A stretch of DNA of 64,000 nucleotides from Ridgeia piscesae (taxonomy: Eukaryota; Annelida; Polychaeta; Sabellida; Siboglinidae). Positions 1 to 12,839 of the stretch are shown in pieces. The position numbers and the translations under genes were made by a program. The stretch spans positions 46,001 to 110,000 of the forward strand of contig JAODUO010000124.1 in the NCBI GenBank assembly GCA_025642075.2, read 5' to 3'. The notes beneath the pieces are model-generated. The model was not told where the DNA came from. It saw only the letters and a list, made by a program, of their open reading frames with translations, and made no database searches. How positions within the stretch are numbered: position 1 is the first letter of the stretch; every line of letters starts with the position of its first letter.

Positions 1-339
1 AATCGTCGGTGAACCAATGTTTCTTGATATTGTGTATATATTGTATTACTTAAAACACTAAGAGATTTGCATCTGACTGGTTTGTTGTGCTCTCATGAAA
101 GGGAAGGGCATTAGGGCACACGATTTATGCCCCGACCAGTACGTCGCTACGGTTAGCCCAGTCACACGACACACAAGTCCACTTCAACGAAAAGCTTGTG
201 TAAGCTTGTACGGCTTAACTAGTAAAATAAGACGTAGCGACGGATTTACAATTGTCCAAAGCTTTAAACCAATGCGTTTTCATGTTCCAATGTGTGATAA
301 AGCTAGTTCTAGCGAGGCACTATGACAATTAAAGACATT
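1..339. other. Unassigned flank, no gene recognised
   Basis: No recognisable domain, repeat or splice-bounded exon. A 76-codon open stretch at 95-325 has no recognisable motif and no neighbouring support, so it is not called as a gene. Confidence 0.5.
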
Positions 340-1104
340 TTCGTCAATTTTCGTTAATATACAAAATAAAGAGGCTATGCTAAATGTAAGAAATGATATA
401 AACTCTTCTGAAATATATAAACAATTAGACACAAACCCAACAACTGATCAAAACCATAATTATAATATTATCATCAATGTAATACACAGAGCTAAAAACA
501 AATATATGACTATGAAACTAGTGCAATTTATAAAAGAAATACTAGCATAAATAGTATACATGGATAACTCATGGCCAGCGAATATCAATGAGATACACAG
601 ATAAACTTTACAAACAATTAAACATCACTAACCCTGATTCTCATTCTTCAGTGACAGATAAATCAGAAATTGTAAATAAATTCAATGCATTTGTTACCAA
701 TATATGTAGTAATCTGGCAAATAAAATTAAATATAAAGGCGCTCGTGGACATACATTATTATCTAAATAAAATAGTAAACAGTAACTTCATATTTAAATA
801 CGTTGAAGGTGTCATAAAGAGAACAATAATTAATTTACCCAACAAAAGTAGGTATGGATATGTTGATCACTCTAATAAATTGCTAAACATTCTTGAACCA
901 GCACAAAACAAATGTCTAGCGTTATTAACAAAACAAGTGCTAATCACAGGAATATTCCCTGATAAATACAACATGGCAAAGGTAATCCCAGTCTACAAAA
1001 CGGTGAGCCAACATTATTCAATAATTGTAGGCTAATATCACTTCTTCCAGCTATTTCAAAAGTACTTGCAACAATTTATTATTTTCGAACAATTGTCATC
1101 CTAC
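340..1104 (+). pseudogene. Non-LTR retrotransposon (LINE-A), 5' half of reverse transcriptase region, decayed
   Basis: Broken reading frames give pieces typical of an APE-type LINE: a linker between endonuclease and RT (around 380-560), then the start of the RT fingers. The stretch at 830-1100 reads, across frameshifts, like the LINE pattern of Gly-Tyr-Asp, then GIFPDK, KVIPVYK, and a remnant of the PISLLPA motif. The frame breaks off at 1104, at a TTAA insertion, and resumes at 5103. There are many stops, so the copy is dead. The exact clade (Jockey/CR1/L2-like) cannot be fixed by eye. Confidence 0.75.
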
Positions 1105-4100
1105 TTAAAGGGAACCAAAAGGGAAATATTACGTGCTATGCACGTGAAAGAGCTAATACAAAGCAACCATTCTGAATGGTAATCACATTTTTAACGTCAG
1201 TGGTTTATTAGTAAAATAATTCCAAAGTGGATAATTTTACTGAAATCATCGGCTTCATAGAGGCGTCCATGATGCGCCTCTTCCTGTTGTCTGACCGTGG
1301 TCTGACCACTCAGCACGCAGAACCGGCCTTAAAGTCACGTGTCCGATTACGTGCGTCAATGCTATCGCCGTTGTAAACACAATGTTGTAAGATACGCGAA
1401 CTTCGAAGAAGGACATCCGTTCGAAGAACGTTGCTTCGAATAGGATGTTTCTCACCGTATATACTGGGTCGAGATCCGCAGAAACGTCGGCGACGTCGTT
1501 GTTTTGAAGTATGGAGCTGTGCAAACGATATTAGCGCGATATTTAATCACCACCGATACGCGTCGAAACGGGTTACCGGTCGAATCCTTCCGTCGCCGTA
1601 GCCAAGTCATCAGAGCGGTTAGTAAATATGATTAAGTCTTCTTTATCTAAATTGTTTAAATATTGTACCATTAGACACATTGCGATGTCTGTCGTGATGA
1701 CTTATGTACATATTGATATTGTTCATAAACGTCCACCACAGTTAACTTTCTAGAAGGTATGTACATGGGATCATGGAGCCGCTAACTAGGTCCAAGCGAT
1801 TTAGGCCGTCCGATGTTGTTATTCATTATTATCAGTTTAATTTTATCCTACTTTGAATGGTATATATCACGTTTGCATGAACAGAGGCATAAAAATAAGG
1901 TAAAGCTACATGACCGTAACAAAACAAAAAAACAGCTGAATGCAAGCCATATCATATACGTCATAGTCAATTCGCATGAACGATAATATAGGCACTTTGA
2001 TATCACTCGCTAAATAAGTTTTCAAAAGTACTGCCTTTCGAGTTTCGTAGCTACGCATGCAGTTCCTATTTTCAGTTGACCGCTCTGAAAGTGCCAACAT
2101 GACTGCTATATTTTTCAGTAAACATATTATTCAAACATTAAAAAATAGTATTGCGAGTGTTGTTTTCAATCATGTTATTTGTTCAGTGAGAGAACAAATT
2201 ACAAATTATGTGTGCTGTATCAGTTCAGATACTCATACAACATTGATACTAGGACATGTTACAGGCTTACAGTAAAGGATGAAGAATTAGCTATGATGAG
2301 ACATAACTTATGTACTGTAAAAAATCACTTTGCCATTTTGCAATGTTGCCTTTATTGGTAGTTTCTTGAAATAGTGGGGACACACTGAGCAAACAAGAAG
2401 AAAGATTAACAGACTAACATAATATACTAGATGGAACGTGGACTTGTAGATATCTCACAAGATCACTCTATCCAATACAACACTAGATCTTCAGGTAAAC
2501 ACTCGGTAAACATTTGGAACCAGTTTCTTCACCACCACAATGAGTGGAATTCTCTATCCTCAACCACTGTGTCGCGCAAATCACTAATGTAATTCAACAA
2601 TATTGTAATCCAATAGTTTAGCAAGTAAGTCAGATGATCCACCATGCACATTGGCGTGATGTCTCAATATGACATTTTGCCAGTTAAAGGGACCCAAAAG
2701 GGAAAAGTTACATGCTATGCACGTGCAAGAGTTAATAAAAACAAACTATTTTGAACGGTAATCAAATTTTTAACGTCAGTGGTTTATTAATAAAAAAATT
2801 GAACACCTTTTCCATCAAAGTTCGTAAGTCGCGCCATTTTGACTGATGTGTGACGTCGGCAAATGCTTGGCTCATTGAGCGGCAGAGCGGGCAACTCTGT
2901 ATTTAAAATTCCGTTAAAATAATCGCCAGGTGGCGCGTCGCGATGTTTACACCCACTTCGTGTACCCGGCTGTGAAGCGAACATGATTTTCGTTCAGAAA
3001 TAGCTGAATTTCGGTTGCAACGATAAGGGCCAACATTTTCAAGATAGAACTTAACGCGCTGGTAAACAAGACCCGCCGGAAGCCGAAATGCAGAGGCGAG
3101 TAACAAGCCGAGGCGACATTGACAAGTGGTCGAAACTCGCTGAAACTTCGAAACACTGACAGGTATTTTGATGGCCTCGCATTCGATCCCGGGATTCGGC
3201 GAGTTTCTTCTTAGTCACAGCCATGCCATGTATTATTCTCCAAATCAGTGGTGTAGTGTCGGATATGTTATACACAACGTGAGGTTTCCCAATTTGAAAC
3301 AAATATCATATGGGGTCATGGCTCTGCGATTTATGTCAGCGTGACACCCACACAGAGTAACAGGCTCGGTCCTTCGCCCTAGCTTAAAACTGTTTTCAGG
3401 AATCAATTTTCCAAATTGTCCACAACTGTGACAAAAATGCAGATTAATTGTTGTTTTTCAAATACTGGACATTATTATATTAACAGTAGCGACTGTGGCA
3501 TGCTTTTGTATTATTGATATAGCATGACATGTGCGGCTATGAAACAGATGTGTGTCAATCATAGATATAAATAGAACACACCAGTAGATCGAACTATAGC
3601 CATATAGGGGAAAGATTAATTATCTAACTATGTGGTGTCAATATTGAGTGTTCTTTTAATAGGCGTGGTATATTTAAAGGGAAAGTTTGGAGCATAATTC
3701 TGGAGGGCTAAATAAAAAAAGAAAATCACCACCCATGTTCTTTATGAAATCGACTTCATGCTGAATAATAGTTGTTTTTTAGCTGAAATATGTGTACAGT
3801 GGAATGTCTCTATTAAATATATCAATTTGAACTGGGTAAAAGTAACACAACTTGCAGAACAAATATTCTAAACTATAACATATGTGGATATATTTATGTA
3901 TATTCTGCGGTGATCTTAATTGCAATGTAACTTTGTTGTCGAGGTAACCATAATAGTGGTTATTTTTAATAGAGACATTCCACTGTACATATATTTCAGC
4001 TAAAAAACAACTATTATTCAGCATGAAGTCGATTTCATAAAGAACATGGGTGGTGATTATCTTTCTTTATTTAGCCCTCCAGAATTATGCTCCAAACTCT

Positions 4101-5102
4101 CCCTTTAAATATACCACGCCTATTAAAAGAACAATCAATATTGACACCACATAGTTAGATAATTAATCTTTCCCCTATAGTTCTACTGGTGTGTTCTATT
4201 TATATCTGTGATTGACACACATCTGTTTCATAGCCGCACAGGTCATGCTATGTCAATAATACAAAAACATGCCACAGTCGTTACTGTTAATATAATAATG
4301 TCCAGTATTTGAAGAAAAAAAAACCTAATCTGCATTTTTGTCACAGTTGTGGACAATTTGGAAATTGTTTCCTTAAAACAGTTTTAAGCTAGGGCGAAGG
4401 ACCGAGCCTGTCACTCTTGTGTCAGGCTGAGATAAATCGGAGAGCCATGCCCATGACCCCATGTGATATTTGTTTCAAATTGGGAAACCTCACGTTGTGT
4501 ATAACATATCAAACACTACACCACTGACTTGGAGAATAGTACACAGCACGGCTGTGACTAGGTAGAAACTCACCGAATCCCGGGATCGAATGCGAAGTGG
4601 CCTTCAAGTCAACATACCTGTCAGTGTTTCGAAGTTTCAGCGAGTTTCGACCACTTCTCAATGTCGCCTCGGCTTGTTACTCGCCTCTGTATTTCGGCTT
4701 CCGGCGGGTCTTCTTTACCAGGTTTACCAGCGTGTTCAGTTCTATCTTGAAAATGTTGGCCCTTATCGTTGCAACCGAAATTCAGCTATTTCTGAACGAA
4801 ATTTATGTTCGCTTCCTTACACGAAGCGGATGTACACATCGGGAAGCGCCATCTAGCGATTATTGTAACGGAATTTTAAATACAGATTTGCCCGATCTGC
4901 CGCTCATTGTGCCAAACATTCGCTACGTCATACATCAGTCAAAATGGCGCGATTTACGAACTTTGATAGAAAGATGTTCAGATTTTTTTTTACTAATAAA
5001 CCACTTACTTTAAAAAAAATGTGATTACCTTTCAGAATAGTTCGTTTTTATTAACTCTTTCACGTGCATAGCATGTAACTTTTCCCTTTTGGTTCCCTTT
5101 AA
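1105..5102. mobile_element. TTAA-flanked composite foldback DNA transposon insertion in LINE-A
   Basis: The insert starts with TTAAAGGGA at 1105 and ends with the inverse TCCCTTTAA at 5102. If it is removed and one TTAA is kept, LINE-A continues across the junction (SSYLKT on the left, FDHQYSF on the right), which shows the target was a single TTAA. The TTAAAGGRR-type ends fit the Kolobok/T2-MITE group better than piggyBac, whose ends start with CCC. A second end copy sits internally at 2684, so the insert has three terminal repeats. The 1251-2683 interior includes a fairly GC-rich part at 1255-1620 and has no recognisable ORF. Confidence 0.75.
2684..5102. mobile_element. Complete foldback (palindromic) TTAA element, arms about 1.13 kb
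   Basis: The left arm 2684-3817 and right arm 3966-5102 are near-perfect reverse complements around a loop of about 150 bp. Both outer ends carry TTAAAGGGA. Arms agree in detail, for example the AGCTGAAATAT stretch at 3781 and its complement near 4000. No transposase is encoded, so it is non-autonomous. The first ~140 bp are also repeated in direct orientation at 1105, which marks that outer end as the same family. Confidence 0.85.
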
Positions 5103-5429
5103 GACACAAAGCTTTTATTTGATCATCAGTATAGTTTCCGACCGAAATATTCAACAAAATATGCGGCACTTGTACTAATAGATAAAATAATAACCCAACT
5201 GGATAAGAATGAAATACCAACTAACATTTATTTTGATCTTTCCAAGGCTTTTGATACAATTGATTGATGACAATTTTAATGGATAAGTTGAAATACTATG
5301 GTGTACATGGAATAAATCTCAAATTATTCAGCAGCTACCTAGAAAATCGTACAAAAATACACGGAAATTCACAATATCAAATCAAATATGTCATCAATTA
5401 CAACAGGTGTAACACAAGGATCAATTATT

Positions 5430-5484
<55 letters not shown>

Positions 5485-6335
5485 TTTGCTCAAGCAACAA
5501 ATTTTTTAACTATCTCATTGATGCCGACGATACAACCCAATCAAGTACACTAAACATGTTTAATGATAACATGCATTACCAAAATTTTGAATCTTTATTA
5601 AATATAGAACTTTTTAAGATAAGTGAATGACTCAAAATAAATAAATTATCACTAAATGTAGTAAAATCGAAAGACATGATATTTAAAAAGAAAGAGAACA
5701 TACACACTCACCCTGAAGATAGACAATGTAGATATTGAACAAGTTACGGATTTGTATTTCTTAGTAGATTTAATTATAGATACAAATTTAAACTGGAAAT
5801 ATCACACTGAAAACATATCAAATGCGTATTCTAAACAATAGGATTTATTTACAAATTGAAATATGTTACACCTAGATATTAAAATATATATTATATAGTT
5901 CATTAATAGAGCCACACGTTAATTATTGCATCATGACATTGGGCTTTGAATCAAACAGCATAATAAAATTACAAAAAAAAACTTAGAGTTATTACATTAA
6001 GTAACTACATTTCCCATACTGAACCACTATACGAAATAGTTAACTTATTAATATTAAAAATTTATTATAAATTAAAATTAAAATTAAAAAATTGAGGATT
6101 ATCTTTAAATATGAAGTACATAGTCATGATACTAGAGACAGAAACAAAATATACATTTACCAAGTCAAACATGCCTTTGCAAATAAATGCCTCAGGCACT
6201 TTTTGCCATTATTATTAAACAACTTACTCGAAATAGTTAAAGTAAAACGTATCTCACATAATACACAGATATTTGCAAAGTATGTTAAAATGTATTTCGT
6301 ACAATTTGTTTCAGTTAGCATGCAGTAACCAACAC
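5103..6335 (+). pseudogene. LINE-A, 3' half of reverse transcriptase region, decayed
   Basis: Continuation of the element broken at 1104. Visible in shifting frames: FDHQYSFRPK, then NIYFDLSKAFDTID (RT motif A, 5221-5264), a catalytic-loop remnant DADDTTQ near 5518 where YADD is expected, and the LSLNVVKSK thumb region. The C-terminal part fades out near 6330. More than ten stops and frameshifts. An AT microsatellite has grown inside the motif just before the catalytic loop. Confidence 0.8.
5434..5481. repeat. (AT)n microsatellite inside LINE-A
   Basis: About 23 AT units within what was the RT segment between the GVTQGS-like motif and the NDFAQA-like motif. The flanking codons are still readable, so the run expanded inside former coding sequence. 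Confidence 0.95.
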
Positions 6336-6419
6336 TGTTGTTGTGTGTATGCAAAATTAAGAATTAACACAACAACAATTACTACCTTATCACCCACGAG
6401 AAGGTTGAGGCTGACATCG

Positions 6420-7700
6420 TTGTACAATGGGGTGTCACTGCTGTCATTCAAATGATGGCGAGGGTGGGCTAATTTAGTTCATTTAACGCATTAACGTTGG
6501 CGAACTTCAAGCAACTTCTAATATTATTTCAGAGAGCAGACACATTTATGGAATATTTGAAAGGTGTGATGAGCTGGACCGCCGCGCAGGACCAACGGCT
6601 CCTTCCAAACAGTACCAAGTGGTTGGTGGGCGCTGTGCCCTGTACCTCCACGGGAGACTTTTCCCAATGTCGCATCCACAAGTAATCTCTAATCACATTT
6701 CTTTCTGAATGTGTTGTCAGATATGCATCCCACTAGTTGATGCACACACAACATGTACACTCCCTGTTGTTGGAGGTTTTGCCGATGGTGAACTATAGTG
6801 GTATCCATCAGTAGTCGATGAAATGTAGTACACAAGAAGAAGCTGACACCAACAGGTTTGTTGATGTAGACTTCACAGCACGTGGTGTTCTAGGAATGTT
6901 CATAATGAAGTCACCAGACACAGATGTCTTAGACCTGGTTGTGTACTACGTTCCCAAAGTGGCGAATACAGTCAACATGTGGATTGAAACTGGCACCATT
7001 ACCAGCACAACAGAAAACTGCCGATTTGGACCTCGTCTTTTTATAACAGGATGTGACTCAGTTCCCTCCCTGTTTGGAATTTGAAAAATAAACTGTTCAA
7101 CACTGTGACTCAAAAATGGGCAGGAAATTTGCTGCCTTGGAAACTAGCGATAAAGAAGCTGCACTATCGGCTCCGATGGAATTCATGGTAGTGATTTCAG
7201 AGAGCTGACACTGATGTGTTTGATAGTTATGATGATGATGATAGGGGCACAGAGATTAATACACACATCAGCCTCATCCGGTTATGGCTAAGACTGTTCA
7301 ACAAGAAGCAGAGGTCATTGACTAAGCATCCCCGTGTGAAGCATGTTTCGAGGAACATGCTAGAGGGAAACTGTGGAAAACGAAGATTTGAATGTCTTCA
7401 CATGCGACCAAGCCAAACATTGGGTTCCCACTTGATCCTTGATGGTAGATAACGAATGGCAAACTTGTACCTGTCCAGATCAAACGTTCAATGGTACCTG
7501 AGCTTCCGGAAGTTCTCATCTGTTCATGCTCAAGTAGAAGTCGCTGCACAATCAATTGCTCACGTGGTCAGAACAGTTTGTATTGCACAGAGCTGTGCAC
7601 ATGTCATAGCAATGACAATTCCACATTCAATTGGCGATCAAGACGTTCTATCTGATTATGATGGTGATGGTGATGGTGATGACGATGACATCAACAACGA
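6420..7700 (+). pseudogene. Transposon ORF remnant with EEADT / SPDTDV / TGCDS motifs and Cys-rich CxC tail
   Basis: Pieces in several frames. The stretch 6818-7084 holds STQEEADT, MKSPDTDVLD and FITGCDSVPSLFGI, a motif series I recall from repetitive invertebrate ORFs with acidic, possibly PIN/FEN-like nuclease cores. The stretch 7216-7452 has a DSYDDDD and LRLFNKKQRSL segment. At about 7509-7615 one frame reads a Cys-rich series ending YCTELCTCHSND, like a tesmin/TSO1 or CxC zinc-binding tail. Stops and frameshifts separate the blocks. The paralogue at 54131-55800 has different lesions. Nuclease identity is inference. Confidence 0.55.
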
Positions 7701-8049
7701 CAGTGAATAGAAACAAGATTAAAATACTGTTTCCTGTAGCTTCACCAAATCGACTTACCTTTGTGATGTATCAATATGTTGTAAATCAGATAAACGTTGC
7801 TCGCTTTGCGCAAGGTGTAAAGCAAATGGTAGCGACATTGGTTGTGACCTTGTTCAATTCGATTCCCATAAATGTATCTGTATAAGGTAGTCCAACGGAA
7901 TAACCCAATTGACGAGGATACAATAAGTTTTCAGTGGCATACGATGTTGCTTTGAGTACACTGACAAACACATAGCAATCATTGGTGATTATGAAATAAC
8001 GCAAAGTTGAATATATATATACGTTGATGATGACGTTGGTTGACCGTCA

Positions 8050-8742
8050 CTGCACGTGTACTACACCATTTGATGGTTCGACTGTGTAACATTCATTATC
8101 ACGGGGATAAACAATGCTTTCCAAAGGTATATTATATGTTCATGAGTATATAGGTGACGCAGATGTAAGCAACCAGAAATTGTATAACGTGTGCGGAATG
8201 GCACCATTTCTAACGTTCATCAATTTACGGTGACCCTGTTTGAACGCCGCTCAAAACAAACTGTCTCACCTCATAGTTCCACGTCAAATCGCATTTTGAC
8301 GGGGTGAAACTGATCTCTCATACAATATATGACTTGTCCATAGTTGTGATGTAGAGACACAGTCAATATAACTTCATAGTATTCGCGGCATTGTAAACTT
8401 TCCAATAATTGTAATTTATGGGTGACCTTCTTTGACCTTGTCAGTATTCTTATCGTTTCAGGATACAACACAATGTTGTACAGTATCGTGGAGAACAGAG
8501 ATTGCGCTTTCCAATAATATATGGCTTGGCCATTCTCTAATAATATATAATAGCTACTTAACCATTTTAATATCAAAAAGATTTCAAAAGCGCCGAAGTA
8601 CTAACATTGATCGTTTTACGGTGATCTTGTTTTGACGCTTACTGCACCACTTGGCAACTCTACGACAGCACTAATCGTGACGGATAGATGCAGGACTTTT
8701 CAATGATATAACATTTAGATGTGTGTAGGGGAGTCATTTAAA
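8050..8742 (+). repeat. Right inverted-repeat arm of the DNA transposon (copy 1)
   Basis: Matches 58825-59490 directly and 52441-53100 in reverse complement, including shared blocks around GATGGTTCGACTGTG, GACGGGG and TTCATAGTATT. Divergence between copies is moderate with small indels. Confidence 0.8.
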
Positions 8743-9289
8743 CTCCTAAAATAGCGCACTTTTTGAGGATTTGCCGCTCGCGTATATAGTACGTTTTGTT
8801 TTCACGGAAAGAAGGAAGCATCTCGCCAAAATGCGTCGTCATCTAACAATGCTACTACGTAATCACGTAATCATACGCCTTTTACGTAGCGACGTTCAAA
8901 TTATACAGTTAGCCATGTTTGTGCTTTCGCAGACGTTGTCAATACTTCTGATGATTTGCAGTGTCGTTTAAAGAGGTAAAACGTCCATTTCATATATCAG
9001 TTTCGGTACATTGACATTATAAAGGTTGGCGGGCTTTTTCTATATATGTACATATGCAGTACGATAATAGGAAGTAATATCAATACAGGTGGCAGACGAA
9101 AGTCCACGTCCGGAACGCGCCAAGCCCAAGACCAAGCAGCTATATTGTACATATATCGTGCACCAGCGCCACATCCAGTATGTCTGAAATATTCTTGACA
9201 CTGAGTGACTAACAGGCCCAGCGAAAGCTTGCTGAATAATAGCCAGGTAGGACACCTTTGATTTTGTTGACATTTAGTTTATTTGTGTA
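8743..9289. other. Unassigned intergenic sequence
   Basis: No repeat copy elsewhere in the window, no domain, no splice-bounded open frame recognised. Confidence 0.5.
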
Positions 9290-9615
9290 TAAAAAGGTAA
9301 GTTCTTATATAGCGCAGTATCCAATCCTCAGGATTTCTCAAAGCGCATTACATTTTACTTCCCTGACAGACCTGTTCAATCAGACACCATTTCAACTTCT
9401 CTGGGAAGAATTCAGCCATATGCTACAATTAATGCGCGAAGTTTGCTCGTACATATATCCACCACTTGTCTATAGCCAGATACTCATTTATATAGCTGAG
9501 TGAACTGGAGCAATGTAGAGTGAACAAACTTGCCCAAGGTGTTAACACCGCAGCACAGGATTCGAACCTTAGTCGAAAGTCCGAAGCTCTACCCCTGAGC
9601 CACTGCGATCTACAA
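9290..9615 (-). mobile_element. tRNA-derived SINE
   Basis: On the - strand, from about 9612 downward, the sequence has an A-box-like TGGCTCAGGGGTAGAGC, then a B-box GGTTCGAATCC 30-odd bases on, spaced as in a tRNA gene. It is followed by a non-tRNA body and a tail reading GCGCTTTGAG... and GCGCTATATAAG near 9310. The body-plus-tail layout indicates a SINE rather than a working tRNA: the anticodon arm does not fold cleanly and the acceptor stem is unpaired. Confidence 0.7.
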
Positions 9616-12010
9616 AACACTTGGTGTTGGCGGAAACTATATTTAGTAAGTCTGCCAGAACGATGAATCATATGGGCGGTCACTGGTCAAGTTTTGCCTG
9701 TCCCGGTGGCGACTTCGCCTTTCCGGATAAACATGTTGTTAAGGCACTGCTTGCAATGCTATCTGCGTTGCGATTGGTTGATGGAAGTAAAGACGCGCCA
9801 TGTGCGTTTGATAATGCGACCTTGACACTGCGGTGGCGACTTCGTATCAAGCATGCGCGCAAATTGAACTGATATATATATAAAAACATTAAGCGCTGTT
9901 TTTGGCCGCATACAAGATCATTAGAATCTAGGTGGGAAAAACTGTATTAGTAGAATGAGAAGCTAAATAGCTGAAAATAGGATATTGTTTCAATTATGAG
10001 GCAATGCTAATAATTATCATCACATGCATTTAAAACATAATTTATTTCCACCGTTATTACATACATTTTATTTTCGCAAGTAATTATTAATCTCACTTGC
10101 TAATAATTATGACAAGCATTTAAAACATTAATATCCATTTTTATTACAGACATTATATTTTCGCAATTAATTTTAATCTCACTTTCTAATAATTATTATG
10201 ACCTGCATTTAAAACAACATATATTTTCCATTTTAACTACGTAAAGTTTATTATTTGTTTGGATAATTTTACAATCATGTGCAATCATTTTTATACAAGT
10301 TATATATGAACATATAAAATAAATAAAAATAAACAATAGCACTATTAAATATAAAATAACTTTCACAAGGCTAACTTATAAAGTACAATGTGAACATACA
10401 GTATATACAATTACATTAATTGAAAAACAAAATAGTGTAAAGACATTTTTTTGAAAAAACAAAAACTGTTAATATAACAATTGATAAATATACGAGAAAC
10501 TATCAATTTAAAACTAATACGACAATACAAAACATAATACTGAATATTATGATATGGATAATCAATGATATTCATAACTGGACATTAATAGTCAGGTTGA
10601 AATAATAGTAATATTTAATGTGTTAACTTATAAATGTAATATATTTATGAAATCATTCAAGTCAAAATTAACTTATGCAAAGCTAGGTTGTAAAGTATAA
10701 TGTGAACGTATATTTTATATAACTTGACAAATAAACAAAACCACTTAATAATCACTCCTAGTCTTTATAATGAGTAAATATATATTGTAGTGCCATGAAA
10801 GAAATGGACAATTATCTGCCAATAGAAACAATACAACGTATACACTAATACTTTTGTGCCGTAGGTAGATAAATAAATAAATACCAGTCTGTGCATGCAA
10901 CAGATGCAATAATTACCTAATCTACCATGACTGTAATGACCATGCTAACCCCAACACTGCTCTGGAGATTCATTAATGACTCTCACATCATTTATATGAG
11001 GTCTGGCTCCTTCCTGCAATATCATGATACAACATGTCATTGATAATATTACATACATAATTTTTCAAACAAGAATTTCAATTCCATAATACCAATATAC
11101 TACTCCATGTTATCATATATGCAGTTACAATTTACTCTACAAGATACACACAATATTGTTAAATGGTTGAACTCCTGCCTGGCCAGTGTTTACAATCTGG
11201 CTACACTTCACAAGGTGGCTTGTTGTCAAGTAATCACTGCAGCACTATCAGCCTCTGGGGTATTTGCCCTGCACCCTACCCAGCCAACCCCATGAGGTGA
11301 TCAATCAAGGAGTCATTAGTGACTGTTGGCAATTTCTGATACTAAGTGCTTAGCTTCATAGAACACATCTTATTGCTAAATGCATAATATAGCATGCTGA
11401 TCTAATGATGTATATTACGCATCATAATGCAAAACATAGTGTCTGACTCAACATGATTAAAACTATGTACTGTGCAAATCATATAACCAGCAGGATACAA
11501 ACTCTCTCAAACTCATTAAGACCCTTCCCACTGTTTAAATGCGGCAAGTGAGGGTCAAAAAAAAAAAGTGTGCCACTCTATTGCACACGTAGACATACAC
11601 ACACTATCAACAATGGAAACAAATGACAAGCAGACTGCCACAGTGCTATAACGATTTACAAAATCAGTAATTAGTGTGTTTTTAGCCAAAGCAGTGTTTG
11701 TATTTTTATCACAGAAATGTTCACGTCCGGAATATTCGGGGCAGATCGAAAATGGTGTGTTGTGTTCTAATATTCTTGTCTCGGCTCATGTATGCGTCGT
11801 TTCACCCTGTTTCAAGTGACACGCGTACAATTTACGCAGTCACAGCGCATTTAAGACCCATGAATTATATCGCCTGGCGCCATCGCCGAAAGTTCCGCCC
11901 AAAGATGTCTGATGACATTTCCGCCTAAAGATGTATTGTGATGTTTGTTAAAAATAAAATTAGCAAGCCCAATTATGCAAATAAAACAGTGTTGATGTAT
12001 TTTTAGATAG
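9616..12010. other. AT-rich sequence upstream of exon 1
   Basis: Mostly AT-rich, with a short tandem repeat at 9996-10255. Immediately upstream of exon 1, TATTTTTAG at 11998-12006 looks like a splice acceptor, so a 5'-UTR exon may lie within this interval. No promoter could be placed with confidence. Confidence 0.5.
9996..10255. repeat. Tandem repeat, about 90 bp, three diverged copies
   Basis: Recurring order of GCTAATAATTAT, GCATTTAAAAC, a TATTTCCA-like block, ATTACA-like, then TTTCGCAA and AATCTCACTT, with small indels between units. Confidence 0.7.
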
Positions 12011-12143
12011 ATGCTGCTGCCGATATTCGTGTTGGTGGTGTTACTCTCGCCGGTTGAACCGTTAGGGAATTACGCTCTTCCCGTTGATGTTTCCAAGCAG
12101 GAAGTGCCTGCACCAGTGGAGTCACGCCAGAGACGTGGAGGAT
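12011..12143 (+). CDS. Exon 1: signal peptide and furin-type propeptide of a secreted protein
   Basis: ATG at 12011 opens 44 codons plus one base and ends at a strong donor (GAT|GTAAGT). Residues 1-19, MLLPIFVLVVLLSPVEPLG, form a short N-region, a hydrophobic core and a plausible cleavage site. Residues 20-38 are a polar pro-segment, and SRQRRGG at 38-44 holds an RxRR-type furin site. The exon ends in phase 1, matching the phase-1 acceptor of the chitin-binding exon at 20277 (T|AT gives Tyr). A TTTTTAG acceptor 4 bases before the ATG suggests an upstream untranslated exon. Linking this exon to the downstream ones is inferred from phase, strand and secreted character; no transcript is available. 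Confidence 0.65.
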
Positions 12144-12839
12144 GTAAGTTGCATACGTTTCTAAGGAAAAGGCAACAAGTTTGTTGTTAATGGACGATCC
12201 ATGCTTCTATCATATTTAACTCCCCATTGCAGTTAAATTGTCTGGCACTATAACCACCTGTATTAAAAATCACAAAACATATTATTTGTTTTGAATTGCA
12301 TTTCCACCACAAATGTTCTCAGGTTCCATACACCAATGGCGATTTTTCCCTATTCCTCTTTATGATTTCGCCTAACGATTTTGTTGTTGCACCTTTTAGC
12401 ATGAATATTCAAGGCCATAGGTGTTATAGGATTTTCAGCCATTAGCTATTTATGCAGATTATCAAGAGATAAATCGAATAAGCATTCCACATCACATACA
12501 TAAATATTTAAATAAATAAAAACATCGTTTATATTTGACCGAATTAACAGGCTCTGCACGGATAATGTGTCGTTGTATGTTTTAGTTTTTCATTTAGAGC
12601 AAATACAATTTAAAAACATAAACAGCATTCCATCATTTTGATCTAGGAAAAAATCCATTGAACACAGTGCCGAGAGGGCCCGCATTTACAGTCATGACAT
12701 GGATGGAGTTTGGTTAGGCAAAAGACAGAAGGGTAGTACGATGCACGAATCATAGTGATGATGTGAACATGAGCAGCTTTGTGGAAGAAAGCAGAAGGCA
12801 TTGTGTGAGATAGAAAACTGAAGAAACACAGATGCAGTC
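12144..12839 (+). other. Start of intron 1, no feature recognised
   Basis: AT-rich sequence after the GTAAGT donor; no domain or repeat seen before the LINE relic at 12840. Confidence 0.5.

Larger units (their letters stand above)
6365..8742 (+). mobile_element. Decayed DNA transposon, copy 1 (lacks its left inverted repeat)
   Basis: The stretch 6420-7700 is colinear with 54630-55800, and 8015-8742 is colinear with 58830-59490. Both pairs are in the same order and orientation, so this is a second copy of the inverted-repeat element nested in the Gypsy copy. Only the right inverted repeat remains here, and the left part of the ORF is missing. The terminus probably lies at the CATTTAAA near 8742, because the same motif, inverted, occurs at 52441 on the other copy. 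Superfamily not recognised. Confidence 0.65.

Noticed and set aside
95..325. 76-codon open frame at the left edge
   Set aside because: No motif, no splice or neighbour support.
1105..5102. piggyBac origin of the TTAA element
   Set aside because: Ends are AGGGA rather than CCC; the TTAAAGGRR pattern fits Kolobok/T2 better, although no transposase is present to prove it.
9530..9615. Functional tRNA gene on the - strand
   Set aside because: A and B boxes are present, but the acceptor and anticodon stems do not pair and a SINE body and tail follow.
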